Part shown: piece by piece, positions 8,981 through 18,006 of the stretch | Layout of the letters: each line of letters opens with the position of its first letter | How positions within the stretch are numbered: position 1 is the stretch's first letter | Assembly (NCBI RefSeq): GCF_009765825.1 | Contig: NZ_LMUR01000018.1 | Span: 691,155-755,154, forward strand | Origin: Granulicella sp. L60 | Lineage (GTDB): Bacteria; Acidobacteriota; Terriglobia; Terriglobales; Acidobacteriaceae | Direction: 5' to 3' | DNA: 64,000 nt | Made by a program: the position numbers and the translations under genes | Notes under the pieces: generated by a model | Database searches by the model: none | Seen by the model: only the letters and a program-made list of their open reading frames with translations | Told to the model about the DNA's origin: nothing

Positions 8981-10318
8981 TTATAGGTGTTCCGTCTGGT
9001 TGGAGCTCAACGAAAATATCTCCAGCCGGATCTTCCATTGCGTCGACTCTCCCGGTTGCAGTACCACCATTCCGGTATCCTCGCCCTTCGCCCACTGCCG
9101 CCCGAACGGGTCGTCGTAGTTGAACTGAGGCTCGATCGAGATGTACGAGCCATCCAGCGGAGCATATACCCGTATCGCCTTGATCGTCGGGGTCACCGCC
9201 GTGATCCGTAGTCCATAGTCGTTCTCCGGATCGCGCAGTTCCACCATCGGACCGTTATCCATCATCCCCCGCTTTAGTCGAACGAAGCTGTCGTCGAGGT
9301 TCAGCGCCCCCAGCTTCGCACCCTTCGGCTGGGTGAAGTCATACTCGGTCCCTTCTACCGGCACTAGCCTCCCGCTTAAATCGCCGTTGCGCCGGTCCTT
9401 TACGTCCACGCGCATTGCGGATGGTAGCCTCAGCATCATCTGGCCGCGATGCCCATTCAGAATTGCGAAGCGCGGATGCCAGCCTATGCCCATCGGCTCT
9501 GCGGTGGTTCCTGTATTCCGCGCCATCACCCTCATCTCGATCGCCCGGCCACTTAGCTCCACCGTCGTCGTGATTTCTGTATGCGACGGCCAATGCCCAT
9601 CGAAGTTGCCTGCGTGGAAAACCGCCTGCGCCTGGCCACCATCCGGCATCACATTGCTGGTCACGGTGTCCGAAGGCATCTTCAGCAATAGGCCACCTGC
9701 TGCCATCGTCCCCCCGCCATCGTAGCTGTCCTTCGTATCCGCTGGGAGCATCAACCGCGTGCCGTGCCACATCACGCTTAGATTCTGGCCCTCCGCTGCA
9801 GGCGAACCCGAGACGCGTCCTGCCCACGGCACCTCGATAGCCCCGCCCATATTTAGACTTCGAGATCCGGTCGAATCCGCTCCTGTCCCCGTCAGTAGAC
9901 GGCCAGCGTCTTCCAGAGAGGGGGAATCCAGCAGATTCACCTCGCCCCTCAACGGTAGCGTAGCCGTGATCTGAAATACGTTCATTCCGCGGCCAGGTAG
10001 CAGCGTTGCCGATAGGAACTCGGGGTTGGGATCTCCCGCAATCGCGGAACGCTCCAGCCGCACCACGTCCTGCCCACCTGGCCGCACCGCCACCGCCTCA
10101 GGCTCCGGGCGCTTATTCAGTTCATGCTTCAGCTCCGCAAAGTGTCCCAGGATGTGCTCGTGCCATCCCACCGCCAACACTGACACCACCACCATCAGAA
10201 ACACGATCGTCAGCAGACCAGACCGCATTAACGCAGCGTGCCATAACTTACGACGACGTGCGGCAAACCCCTGTTTTAGAAGCGCCCAGTACATCCTGCT
10301 CAATCTCGGATCTTCCAA
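8981..10318 (-). CDS. Membrane-anchored galactose-mutarotase-fold protein (aldose 1-epimerase-like)
   Basis: 445 aa. An N-terminal helix near residues 30-52 (MRSGLLTIVFLMVVVSVLAV) anchors the protein, and the rest is predicted to lie outside the cytoplasm. The C-terminal half has aldose-epimerase features: IGWHPRFAILNG, the hydrophobic RVYAPLDGSYISIEPQFN strand and LQPGESTQWKIRLEIF at the end. Aldose 1-epimerases interconvert sugar anomers; the catalytic His and Glu pair is suggested by GWHP and IEPQ, but the protein is diverged, so it may be a sugar-binding relative. Convergent with nothing; divergent from the uracil-DNA glycosylase gene with about 60 bases between starts. Confidence 0.7.
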   Translation of the reverse strand: MEDPRLSRMYWALLKQGFAARRRKLWHAALMRSGLLTIVFLMVVVSVLAVGWHEHILGHFAELKHELNKRPEPEAVAVRPGGQDVVRLERSAIAGDPNPEFLSATLLPGRGMNVFQITATLPLRGEVNLLDSPSLEDAGRLLTGTGADSTGSRSLNMGGAIEVPWAGRVSGSPAAEGQNLSVMWHGTRLMLPADTKDSYDGGGTMAAGGLLLKMPSDTVTSNVMPDGGQAQAVFHAGNFDGHWPSHTEITTTVELSGRAIEMRVMARNTGTTAEPMGIGWHPRFAILNGHRGQMMLRLPSAMRVDVKDRRNGDLSGRLVPVEGTEYDFTQPKGAKLGALNLDDSFVRLKRGMMDNGPMVELRDPENDYGLRITAVTPTIKAIRVYAPLDGSYISIEPQFNYDDPFGRQWAKGEDTGMVVLQPGESTQWKIRLEIFSLSSNQTEHL

Positions 10319-10379
10319 CTCGCCGCCTATTCCACATTCCGTAGCAAAAATTATTTTATGGTATCCACCACGCCGGACA

Positions 10380-11144
10380 ATGTTTCAACTCCGTGCGCAT
10401 CTGCTATCGCAACCTCTATCATTAGATGCAGTGACTGCCTCTACACACAGTACGTCTCCACTTCTTCTGCAGATTAGTGAAACCATCACAAAATGCGAAC
10501 GCTGCCCCCGCCTGCGCGACTACTGCCGCGGAATCGGCGAGACCAAACGCCGCGCTTACCTCGAACACACCTACTGGGCCCGTCCCGTCTCGGGCTTTGG
10601 CGATCACCGTGCCCGCATCCTCATCCTTGGCCTCGCTCCCGGTGTACACGGTGCCAACCGCACCGGTCGCCCCTTCACCGGCGACGGAGCCGGCAACTTC
10701 ATGTATCCCGTCCTGCACGACCTTGGTCTTGCCACCAAACCTGACGCCGTCAGCCGCGACGATGGTCTGAGGCTTCGCCATGCTTGGATCGCCTCGGTAG
10801 TACGCTGCGCCCCGCCTGGCGACAAGCCTCTCCCCGCGGAGATCCGCAACTGCTCCAGTCATCTTGCTGCCGAGATCGAGGCTCTGCCACGCGTCCGCGT
10901 CGTTGTCTGCCTGGGGAAGATCGCCTTTGACGGTTATCTCGCATACCTTCTCCACACCGGCGTCATCACCCGCAAATCGGACTACCAGTTCTCACACGGA
11001 GCGTACTATCAGCTTCCCAACGGCTTGCACCTTCTTAGCAGCTACCACCCATCGCTACGCAATACCAACACCGGACGCCTGAATCGCCCCATGTTTGCGC
11101 GAATCTTTCTACGCGCCAGGGAACTCGCCGGTCTTGCTGTCTAA
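10380..11144 (+). CDS. Family 5 uracil-DNA glycosylase (UdgB-like)
   Basis: 254 aa from the ATG at 10380. UDG family 5 removes uracil and some other deaminated bases from DNA. It shows the iron-sulfur cysteine ligands CERCPRLRDYC, the motif ILGLAPGVHGANRTGRPFTGD and the C-terminal SSYHPSLRNTNTGR with the substrate-binding histidine. Family 5 enzymes lack the polar residue used by family 4 and have Ala-Pro-Gly in motif 1, which matches GLAPGVHGAN here. A frame upstream of 10380 is open back to 10026 but overlaps the opposite gene; a GTG at 10431 is another possible start. Confidence 0.85.
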   Translation: MFQLRAHLLSQPLSLDAVTASTHSTSPLLLQISETITKCERCPRLRDYCRGIGETKRRAYLEHTYWARPVSGFGDHRARILILGLAPGVHGANRTGRPFTGDGAGNFMYPVLHDLGLATKPDAVSRDDGLRLRHAWIASVVRCAPPGDKPLPAEIRNCSSHLAAEIEALPRVRVVVCLGKIAFDGYLAYLLHTGVITRKSDYQFSHGAYYQLPNGLHLLSSYHPSLRNTNTGRLNRPMFARIFLRARELAGLAV

Positions 11145-11236
11145 AGGCGATTTCTATCTGCAAACACATTCAATACTGCAAACGCCGGTCCCACGATCAT
11201 GGCGCCAAAGAGAATCGCAGTCAGAAGATCTTTCAC
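11141..11236 (-). CDS. Tiny membrane peptide, 31 aa
   Basis: Read on the minus strand, a GTG at 11236 starts MKDLLTAILFGAMIVGPAFA and continues to VLNVFADRNRL. A GAGGTGA ribosome site lies 5 to 8 bases before it. The peptide has one hydrophobic helix and a basic tail. Its stop overlaps the stop of the glycosylase gene by four bases in convergent orientation. No known family is recognised; the good ribosome site and helix are the reasons for listing it. Confidence 0.4.
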   Translation of the reverse strand: MKDLLTAILFGAMIVGPAFAVLNVFADRNRL

Positions 11237-11439
11237 ACTTCACCTCACCCTTACTCTAGCTCGCGCCTCCTGCTGACCGGGAACATTCAATCGGCAGTGA
11301 ACTAGGCAGCCATTACCTGTCATGATCCCTCCGTGGCTGTGGTCGATACAGTTGCCTAATCAAAGAAATAACCAACCAATCACCATCCGATGGAATCAGA
11401 TTAGAAAGAGAAGGAAAATCACGCACGAGGTATTAAAAA

Positions 11440-11736
11440 ATGAGCGCAAAGAATTATTGGTTCGCCTTCGGCATCGGCGTCAGCGCAGGAGCGGCAATCG
11501 CTCTACTCTATGCTCCACAGACCGGGGTCAGGACGCGCAAGCAACTCCGGAAGGGAGTCGAGGAAGCAGGAGATTACCTCGAAGATGCAGGCAACTATCT
11601 CAAAGCCCAGGCAGAGCGTCTCAGCGATGAGACCCATAAGGCCATCAAGCGCACAAAGAGTCAAGTTGATTACGCTGTAGACAAAGCAGGCGACGTGGTG
11701 AACAGTGCAGTAAAGTCGGCTCAGTCCCTCGTCTGA
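11440..11736 (+). CDS. YtxH-domain stress protein
   Basis: 98 aa. The N-terminal membrane segment FAFGIGVSAGAAIALLYAP, directly followed by TGVRTRKQLRKGVEEAGDYL, is the YtxH signature; the rest is a long amphipathic helix with alternating Lys/Asp/Ala. YtxH proteins are small envelope proteins of unclear function, often linked to general stress. The ATG follows a purine-rich stretch (AAAGAGAAGGAAAATC lies 30 bases upstream). A strong terminator follows 20 bases after the stop, so this is a single-gene unit. Confidence 0.85.
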   Translation: MSAKNYWFAFGIGVSAGAAIALLYAPQTGVRTRKQLRKGVEEAGDYLEDAGNYLKAQAERLSDETHKAIKRTKSQVDYAVDKAGDVVNSAVKSAQSLV

Positions 11737-11755
11737 GCAACTTCGAGTTTTGAAC

Positions 11756-11785
11756 AAAGATCCCGGCAATCAAGCCGGGATCTTT
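11756..11785 (+). terminator. Intrinsic terminator after the YtxH gene
   Basis: Perfect stem AAAGATCCCGGC / GCCGGGATCTTT around AATCAA, followed by TATTTT. It can also serve the opposite direction because the stem is A-rich on its left. Confidence 0.8.
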
Positions 11786-11888
11786 ATTTTGAACGAGTCC
11801 CGATTGCGACGAATACTCTCACAACGCCCTAGAACAAAGTGCTCCGGCAGCTTCTACCGGGGCACCCATTCCATTTAGTCAAATGAGA

Positions 11889-14357
11889 TTAAACGGTCGT
11901 CAATGCTAATCCAGCAACCTTTTCTTCCCCATCAGAGGCAATTGGTCTGTAGAAGAGCATGTTGTTTTCCATGTACACCTCAAGAAACGCCGGCCGCTGC
12001 ACGATTCCGCCGCCGATCAGCGCCTCCGACAGAGGATCCTCAACAAACCGCTGCAACGCACGGCGCAGAGGTCTTGCACCGTAACTCCGGTCCGAAACAG
12101 TCTTCTCGATGATCCACCTCTTCGCATCGTCGGTCACTGAGATCGTGATCGCCTTATGCACCAGGTTGACGTTCAATTGCTGTACCAGTAGCTCGAGAAT
12201 CTGCATCAGATCGGAGTCAGAGAGAGACGTGAAGATGATGATCTCGTCCAGACGATTCAGGAACTCGGGATTGAAGGTGCGTTTCACTTCGCCACGCACC
12301 AACTCCTCCATCTTGTCCAACACCATGTCTTCCTTCTCACTCTGAAAACCCAGCCCCTGCCTCTTCTGCAGATGCTTCGCTCCAATGTTCGACGTCATGA
12401 TGATGATGCAGTTCTTGTAGTCGACCGTGTTGCCCAGTCCATCCGTCAACTGCCCATCTTCAAAGACCTGCAGCAGCAGATTGAATACGTCTGGATGCGC
12501 TTTCTCGATCTCATCGAGCAACACCACGCAGTATGGATTGCGCTTCACGCGCTCCGTAAGCTGCCCGCCCTCCTCATAGCCAACATAGCCCGGAGGCGAA
12601 CCGATCAACTTGCTCACGGAGTGCTTTTCCATGAACTCCGACATATCGAAGCGAATGAGCGCCTTCTCGCTGCCAAAGAGGAACTGCGCCAATGTTCGCG
12701 CCATCTCCGTCTTACCCACGCCCGTAGGCCCGAGAAACAGGAAGCTGCCGATCGGACGGGCTGGATTCTTCAGCCCAGCACGCGACCGTCTAATTGCCCG
12801 CGCCAGCGCCGAGATCGCCTTCTCCTGCGAGATCACGCGCTTGTGCAGCTCTTCTTCAACCCGCAGTAGCCGTTGCGTTTCCTCTTCCTTCAGAGAAGTA
12901 ATCGGCACACCCGTCCAGCGGCTCACCACATCTTCGATATCTCCGCGCGTCACAATTCCCGCCGAAGAATCATCCAGATGATACTTATCCCGCAGCGCCC
13001 GCAGATTCTCACGCTCCTTGCGCTCCTCATCCGAGTAGAACCGTGCCTTCTCGAACTCGTGATTCGCAATCGCGTTCTCCATCCTGTGCACGATGAACTT
13101 GATCCGCTTCTGTACTTCGATCAACTCTTCGGGCATTGAGGTCTGGCGCAGCTTCACCCTTGCCCCCGCCTCGTCGATCAGATCGATCGCCTTATCCGGC
13201 AGGAAGCGATCCGGAATATATCTGCTCGAGTGCGATACCGAGAACGTAATCGCGTCGTCGGTATAGCTCACCGCGTGGAATTTCTCGTACTTCTCCTTGA
13301 TCCCCATGATGATCTTGATCGCGTCTTCTTCGTTCGGCGGCGGAACCTTCACCGCCTGAAAACGCCGTTCGAGCGAGCGGTCCTTCTCAATCGACTTCCG
13401 ATACTCCGCCGGGGTCGTCGCGCCAATGCACTGAATCTCGCCTCGACTCAACGCCGGCTTGAGAATGTTCGCCGCGTCCAGCGATCCCTCCGCCGACCCA
13501 GCTCCCACCAGCGTATGCAGCTCGTCGATGAACACGATGGAGTTCTGATTCTCCATCAGCTCCTTCATGATCGTCTTCAGGCGTTCTTCAAACTGTCCGC
13601 GATACTTCGTACCCGCAACGATCAACGAAAGATCCAACGCTAGCACTCGCTTGTCCGCAAGAAAGCTCGGCACCTCGCCATCGGCAATCTTCTGCGCCAG
13701 GCCTTCGACGATCGCCGTCTTACCCACACCCGGCTCACCGATCAGTACTGGATTATTCTTCGTCCGGCGGCATAGAATCTGGATCACCCGATCCACCTCC
13801 GTATCGCGCCCAACCAACGGATCCAATTGCTGGTCCATAGCCGACTGCGTCAGATCGCGCGAAAATTCCGCCAACATACTCTGTTCGCCGCGTTGTCCCT
13901 TGCCGCCCTGCGACGAAGGAGTCTTCTCCTGCGTCGTCCGCTGCAGCTCTTCCCGGATCGCAGGCAGCCTCAACCCGCGCTCCTGCAGAATCTCCGCCGC
14001 AAAGCACTTCTCCTCGCGCAGCAGCCCCAACAGAAGATGTTCCGTTCCAATATGTTTGTGCGACAACCGCTCCGCCTCTTCTGCGGCATAGGCCAGCACC
14101 CGTTTGCACTCATTCGATAGAGGGAGATCGACTGAAGTCGACACCTTCTCCCGGATCGTCGTATGTCCTTCGATCTGCTTGCGTATCGACTCCACTGACG
14201 CGTGTGACCGTAAAAAGCGATTCGTCAGCGCCTTGTCCTCCCGCAGCAACCCAAGCAGCAGATGCTCGGTTTCGATGTAAGGCGACCCAAACTGACTAGC
14301 CTCATAACGGGCGAAAAAGATTACCCGTCGCGCCTTCTCCGTATAGCGTTCGAACAT
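11889..14357 (-). CDS. clpC: ClpC-type AAA+ unfoldase
   Basis: 822 aa from the ATG at 14357. ClpC unfolds substrates for ClpP and is a large Hsp100 protein. It has two Clp_N repeats ([20 protein letters not shown] onward), AAA-1 with Walker [15 protein letters not shown], the UVR-like middle region, AAA-2 with Walker [13 protein letters not shown] and Walker [15 protein letters not shown], and a ClpB-D2-small C-terminal domain. The start at 14357 gives the standard ClpC N-terminus and follows an AAGGGGA ribosome site; an in-frame codon 32 codons upstream adds a Gly-rich, non-conserved leader. It stands alone, away from clpP. Confidence 0.95.
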   Translation of the reverse strand: MFERYTEKARRVIFFARYEASQFGSPYIETEHLLLGLLREDKALTNRFLRSHASVESIRKQIEGHTTIREKVSTSVDLPLSNECKRVLAYAAEEAERLSHKHIGTEHLLLGLLREEKCFAAEILQERGLRLPAIREELQRTTQEKTPSSQGGKGQRGEQSMLAEFSRDLTQSAMDQQLDPLVGRDTEVDRVIQILCRRTKNNPVLIGEPGVGKTAIVEGLAQKIADGEVPSFLADKRVLALDLSLIVAGTKYRGQFEERLKTIMKELMENQNSIVFIDELHTLVGAGSAEGSLDAANILKPALSRGEIQCIGATTPAEYRKSIEKDRSLERRFQAVKVPPPNEEDAIKIIMGIKEKYEKFHAVSYTDDAITFSVSHSSRYIPDRFLPDKAIDLIDEAGARVKLRQTSMPEELIEVQKRIKFIVHRMENAIANHEFEKARFYSDEERKERENLRALRDKYHLDDSSAGIVTRGDIEDVVSRWTGVPITSLKEEETQRLLRVEEELHKRVISQEKAISALARAIRRSRAGLKNPARPIGSFLFLGPTGVGKTEMARTLAQFLFGSEKALIRFDMSEFMEKHSVSKLIGSPPGYVGYEEGGQLTERVKRNPYCVVLLDEIEKAHPDVFNLLLQVFEDGQLTDGLGNTVDYKNCIIIMTSNIGAKHLQKRQGLGFQSEKEDMVLDKMEELVRGEVKRTFNPEFLNRLDEIIIFTSLSDSDLMQILELLVQQLNVNLVHKAITISVTDDAKRWIIEKTVSDRSYGARPLRRALQRFVEDPLSEALIGGGIVQRPAFLEVYMENNMLFYRPIASDGEEKVAGLALTTV

Positions 14358-14752
14358 GTTATCCCCTTCAAGCCAGCCACCACGCAAGCCCGAAGGCCCC
14401 ATAGCGCCGTTGGTCCCAACAACCGTCCCCGTGCCGCTCGCTCCCGGAGACAAATCAGGCTACTCCAAGCTGCAAAGCGCCCATCCCACTCCTATCAGTG
14501 TAGTCGTCCGCACCAAATATTCGAAATCCCTCGAAAGTTATGCATAACTTAGCACCCTTGTTTGACGTAGCCTGTGCAAAACCAGCACCAAATTAGGTGC
14601 AACTCACCCAAACACGACCTACGTACCTGATGATTTCGATACGAATAAGATTCGGCGTTGGATGCAGTGCGTTCCATCCCAGAGGCAATCCTTCGTTCCA
14701 AAAGATGCTATGCGCCGCAGATCTCACATTCAAATAGTGATCCCGGATGACG
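14358..14752. other. Intergenic region upstream of clpC, nothing clear
   Basis: About 395 bases between the clpC start and the lolD stop, both on the minus strand. It should hold the clpC promoter, but no motif was recognised with confidence and no small gene is supported. Confidence 0.4.
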
Positions 14753-15550
14753 CTATGCCGCAGCCCGAGCGTTCACGAGCTTCCCATCCCGCAGCCGCAA
14801 AACTCGGTCACACCTCTCCGCGAACTCAAGATTATGTGTCACCAGCACGCTCGTCAGGCCATGCGCCTCATGCAGTCGCTGAATCAGTCCAAACACAGCC
14901 TCCGCCGTCTTGCCGTCCAGGTCGCCAGTCGGCTCGTCCGCCAGCAAAAGCCTCGGTTCCGTCACCAGCGCCCGCGCCAGACTCACCCTCTGCTGTTCTC
15001 CTCCGCTCAACTCTCCCGAACGATGCTCTGCCCGATCCCCCAGCCCAACCTCGTCCAGCCACACTCGAGCCTGCTCCAACGCGGGCCCTCGTCTCATCCC
15101 ACGAGCCAGCAACGGCATCGCCACATTCTCCAGCGCAGAAAACTCCGGTAGCAGGTAGTGAAACTGCCACACATACCCTACATCCCGGTTGCGATACTCC
15201 GCAGCCTGCTTCTGCGTAAACGAACCCACTCGGCTCTCCCCGCACCACACCTCACCCGCCGTGGGTGTATCCAACGCGGCGAGCAGATGGAGCAGGGAAC
15301 TCTTGCCCGCGCCGCTCTCCCCCACGATCGCAACCATCTCTCCCGCATGTACCCTCAGGTCGAGTCCGCGAAACAGCTCCAGCGCCGGACGCTCCGAACC
15401 CGAACCCGCACCCGCACCCGCCGAGACCGCCGCATAAATCTTCGTCAGACCCACAGCCCGCATCACTACCGTCCGCTCCCGAACCACAGGCAGCGGCTCC
15501 AGCGTGCCCTCGTTCTCAAACTCCACGTCCCCATCCAATGGATCAATCAA
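14753..15550 (-). CDS. lolD: ABC transporter ATP-binding protein, LolD/MacB type
   Basis: 265 aa. The ATPase energises lipoprotein release or related export together with the LolC-like permease two genes upstream. Walker A is GESGAGKSSLLHLLAALDTP, the Q-loop, signature LSGGEQQRVSLARAL, Walker B LLLADEPTGDLD and H-loop VLVTHNLEFA are all intact, and the ALDTPTAG region is typical of the LolD/MacB/FtsE group. The start at 15550 overlaps the previous gene's stop in ATGA form. A first 30-residue acidic leader is unusual; a start at residue 30 (MRAVGLTKIY) would give the classical length. Confidence 0.85.
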   Translation of the reverse strand: MIDPLDGDVEFENEGTLEPLPVVRERTVVMRAVGLTKIYAAVSAGAGAGSGSERPALELFRGLDLRVHAGEMVAIVGESGAGKSSLLHLLAALDTPTAGEVWCGESRVGSFTQKQAAEYRNRDVGYVWQFHYLLPEFSALENVAMPLLARGMRRGPALEQARVWLDEVGLGDRAEHRSGELSGGEQQRVSLARALVTEPRLLLADEPTGDLDGKTAEAVFGLIQRLHEAHGLTSVLVTHNLEFAERCDRVLRLRDGKLVNARAAA

Positions 15551-16011
15551 GCCTTCACCTCGTCCCCGTGGCCGGGAAAAGCTCCCAGCGAGATGGCGAT
15601 CCTATTCCATGCATTGATCGTCGTAATCACCAGCGTGAGGTTCACCGTCTCCACCTCATCGAAGTGCGCCCTGACCTCGTCATACACCACATCCGGAGCA
15701 TGCCCCACCTGAATATCCGTAACCGCTTCTGCCCAAGCCAGCGCCGCCCGTTCCCGCTTCGTATAAGCCTCCGACCCCCGCCAACTCCCAACCACCGCAA
15801 CCCGCTCCGCAGTCTCATTCTCTTTCTTCAATTCAGACGTGTGGACACGAACGCAATACTCACACCCATTCATCAACGAAACCTTAAGTCTCACCAACCC
15901 CATCAGCGAAGCCTCAAGCCCCGTTCCCGTATTCAGGTAGTGCTCCAACTCTTGCATCCGCGCCAAGCCCTCTGGCGCCAACTGCCCATATTTCAATCTC
16001 GGGTTACTCAT
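15547..16011 (-). CDS. AhpD-like / carboxymuconolactone decarboxylase family protein
   Basis: 154 aa from the ATG at 16011, which overlaps the lolC stop codon (ATGAGTAA). The motif NGCEYCVRVHTSEL contains the CxxCxxxH centre of the AhpD-like family, whose members act as thiol peroxidases or related redox proteins. The gene is sandwiched between the permease and ATPase genes of a Lol-type transporter and overlaps both neighbours, so all three must be made together. A longer form starting at 16071 would overlap lolC by 65 bases and is less likely. Substrate unknown. Confidence 0.85.
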   Translation of the reverse strand: MSNPRLKYGQLAPEGLARMQELEHYLNTGTGLEASLMGLVRLKVSLMNGCEYCVRVHTSELKKENETAERVAVVGSWRGSEAYTKRERAALAWAEAVTDIQVGHAPDVVYDEVRAHFDEVETVNLTLVITTINAWNRIAISLGAFPGHGDEVKA

Positions 16012-17305
16012 ACCGCAAAGCCTCCGCCGGTAAAACCTTCGCCGCACTCCCACTCGGATAAAGCGTAGCAATCAAGCTAACGCCCAGACTCACCGCCGCC
16101 ACAATCACCGCATGCCAGAGCTTCGGCGCGAACGGCAGATGATCGATCGAGTAGACCGCCGGATCCAGCGGCGGGAAACGATAGTGTCCTCCCAGCCAGC
16201 TCAGTCCATATCCCACAATTATCCCCAGCACCGTTCCAATAGCCGATATCAGTAGCCCCTGCATCAAAAAGATCCGCCGCACCTGGTCCGCGCGTACGCC
16301 GAAGCTCATCAGCACTGCAATATCCCGCGTCTTCTCCATCACCATCATGGTCAGCGCAATCAGAATATTCAGCGCCGCGACGCAAAGAATCAGTGCCAGC
16401 ACAATAAACGTCACCACCTGCTCCAGCTTCAGCGCGCTGAACAACTCATGATTCTGCTCCATCCAGTTGGTCGCTTGGAACCCCTTGCCCGCGGCGTCCT
16501 CAATCGCCCGTCCTACCTTGTCCGCGTGGTAGAGATCGTCCACCTTGAAGCTGATCACCGAGATCAGGTCCGGCTCGCTGAACAACCTCTGCGCATCCGC
16601 CAAGCGCGTGAACGCATAGCTCGAGTCGTACTGATAAAACCCCGATCGAAAGATTCCCACCACCTCGAACCGCTCATACTTCGGCACCAGCCCCAACGGA
16701 GTCAGCTCTCCCTGCGGACTTGTTACCAGCACCCCATCGCCCACCTTCGCGCCAAGTGTCTCCGCCATATCTTGCCCAATCACAATCGGCGGAATTATGC
16801 GCGGCACATCTTCCCCGCAATCGTTCTGCGCACTCGTCCCGCTCCCGCAAGGAGCCGTAGTGGAAGCCACCGGCTCCAGCGTCGCTGCGGAACCCTGACT
16901 CACACTTTGCAGGAGATCCCCAACGGTCTTCTCATCCTCTGGGATCACTCCCTTGATCAGCCCCCCGCCACTCCGCGCACCCTTCGAGATCAGCACCTGT
17001 CCATACAGCCCCGGAGCCGCCGCCACTACGTGCGGAACCTCGCGCAACCGTTCCAACAGCGGCCTCCAATCCCGTATCCCATCTCCGGCTACACGCATCA
17101 GATCTACATGCGAGGTCGACCCCACCAGTCGCTCTTGCAGATCCCTCCGCATCCCATTTGTAATCGCCAACGCAATAATCAGTGACGCCACTCCCGCCGC
17201 CACGCCAATCACCGAGATAGCCGTAATCACCCCGACCACAGCCTGCCGCCGCTTCGCCCGCAGGTAACGCGCCGCAATAAAAAATTCAAATCGCATCGAG
17301 TCCAA
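16004..17305 (-). CDS. lolC: Lipoprotein-releasing ABC transporter permease, LolC/LolE type
   Basis: 433 aa inner-membrane permease. N-terminal MRFEFFIAARYLRAKRRQAV followed by the first helix VITAISVIGVAAGVASLIIALAI is the standard start of LolC/E proteins; a large periplasmic MacB-like domain follows, then three helices of the FtsX fold in the last 170 residues (VTFIVLALILCVAALNILIAL, GLLISAIGTVLGIIVGYGLSWL, AVIVAAVSLGVSLIATLYPS). It moves lipoproteins from the inner membrane towards the outer membrane in diderm bacteria. First gene of a three-gene unit. Confidence 0.85.
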   Translation of the reverse strand: MDSMRFEFFIAARYLRAKRRQAVVGVITAISVIGVAAGVASLIIALAITNGMRRDLQERLVGSTSHVDLMRVAGDGIRDWRPLLERLREVPHVVAAAPGLYGQVLISKGARSGGGLIKGVIPEDEKTVGDLLQSVSQGSAATLEPVASTTAPCGSGTSAQNDCGEDVPRIIPPIVIGQDMAETLGAKVGDGVLVTSPQGELTPLGLVPKYERFEVVGIFRSGFYQYDSSYAFTRLADAQRLFSEPDLISVISFKVDDLYHADKVGRAIEDAAGKGFQATNWMEQNHELFSALKLEQVVTFIVLALILCVAALNILIALTMMVMEKTRDIAVLMSFGVRADQVRRIFLMQGLLISAIGTVLGIIVGYGLSWLGGHYRFPPLDPAVYSIDHLPFAPKLWHAVIVAAVSLGVSLIATLYPSGSAAKVLPAEALRYE

Positions 17306-17343
17306 GCTTACTATCGTCCCCTGAAAAACGGGCCGCGGTCACT

Positions 17344-18006
17344 TCAATGCACAATCACCTTCGGAAGATTCCAATGCTGCCAGGCCGCCACCATCCGCAA
17401 CGCAAAACAGGCCCCTGCTCCAAGACTCATCGCCATACCGCGCGGCATCTTCATCTTCAAACCGACAACGACCACAGTGGCACCCGCCAAAGCTGCCGCC
17501 GCATAGACGTCCGAATGCAGCACTCCCGGAACCTGCGCCAGCAACACATCACGTACCGTGCCGCCTCCAGCTCCCGTTACCGCACCCATCATGATCGCCA
17601 GCAGCGGAGTAATTCCAAACTCCAACGCCTTTCCCACCCCTGCCACAGCAAACAAAGCCAGCCCTGCGGCATCCAGCGAGATCATCAGATGCGCAGGCAC
17701 CCGCTGAAACAAAGGGTGAAAGAAAAATACCGCGCCGCCGCCCGCAAACGCAGTCGCTCCATACCTCCAGTCGCGAATACTGTTCGGCGGAATCGCTCCA
17801 ATCAGTAGATCGCGAATCGTCCCCCCGCCCAACGCCGTTACAAACGACAGCACCAGCAGCCCGAATACATCAAGCTCAGCGTTGATACCAGCCAAAGCCC
17901 CTTCCGCCGCAAACACAAACGTCCCGATCAGATCGACCACCAGCAACAACAGATCCTGGTTGTACTTTGGAAACCGAACCTTCACCGCGGTCCAGCCTCC
18001 CGTCAC
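17344..18006 (-). CDS. TRIC-type cation channel / UPF0126 membrane protein
   Basis: 220 aa with about seven membrane helices in two repeats. The duplicated motifs ALGGGTIRDLLIG and GAGGGTVRDVLLA mark the two halves of the YadS/UPF0126 family, the bacterial relatives of trimeric intracellular cation channels. The start overlaps the stop of the upstream 739-aa gene by four bases (ATGA), so the pair is an operon. What ion it carries cannot be told from the sequence. Confidence 0.85.
   Translation of the reverse strand: MTGGWTAVKVRFPKYNQDLLLLVVDLIGTFVFAAEGALAGINAELDVFGLLVLSFVTALGGGTIRDLLIGAIPPNSIRDWRYGATAFAGGGAVFFFHPLFQRVPAHLMISLDAAGLALFAVAGVGKALEFGITPLLAIMMGAVTGAGGGTVRDVLLAQVPGVLHSDVYAAAALAGATVVVVGLKMKMPRGMAMSLGAGACFALRMVAAWQHWNLPKVIVH

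Noticed and set aside
10026..10379. N-terminal extension of the uracil-DNA glycosylase
   Set aside because: It would overlap the start of the opposite mutarotase-fold gene by almost 300 bases and is not conserved-looking.
14368..14453. N-terminal 32-residue leader of ClpC
   Set aside because: Gly/Ser-rich and atypical; the internal ATG has a ribosome site and gives the family-standard N-terminus.
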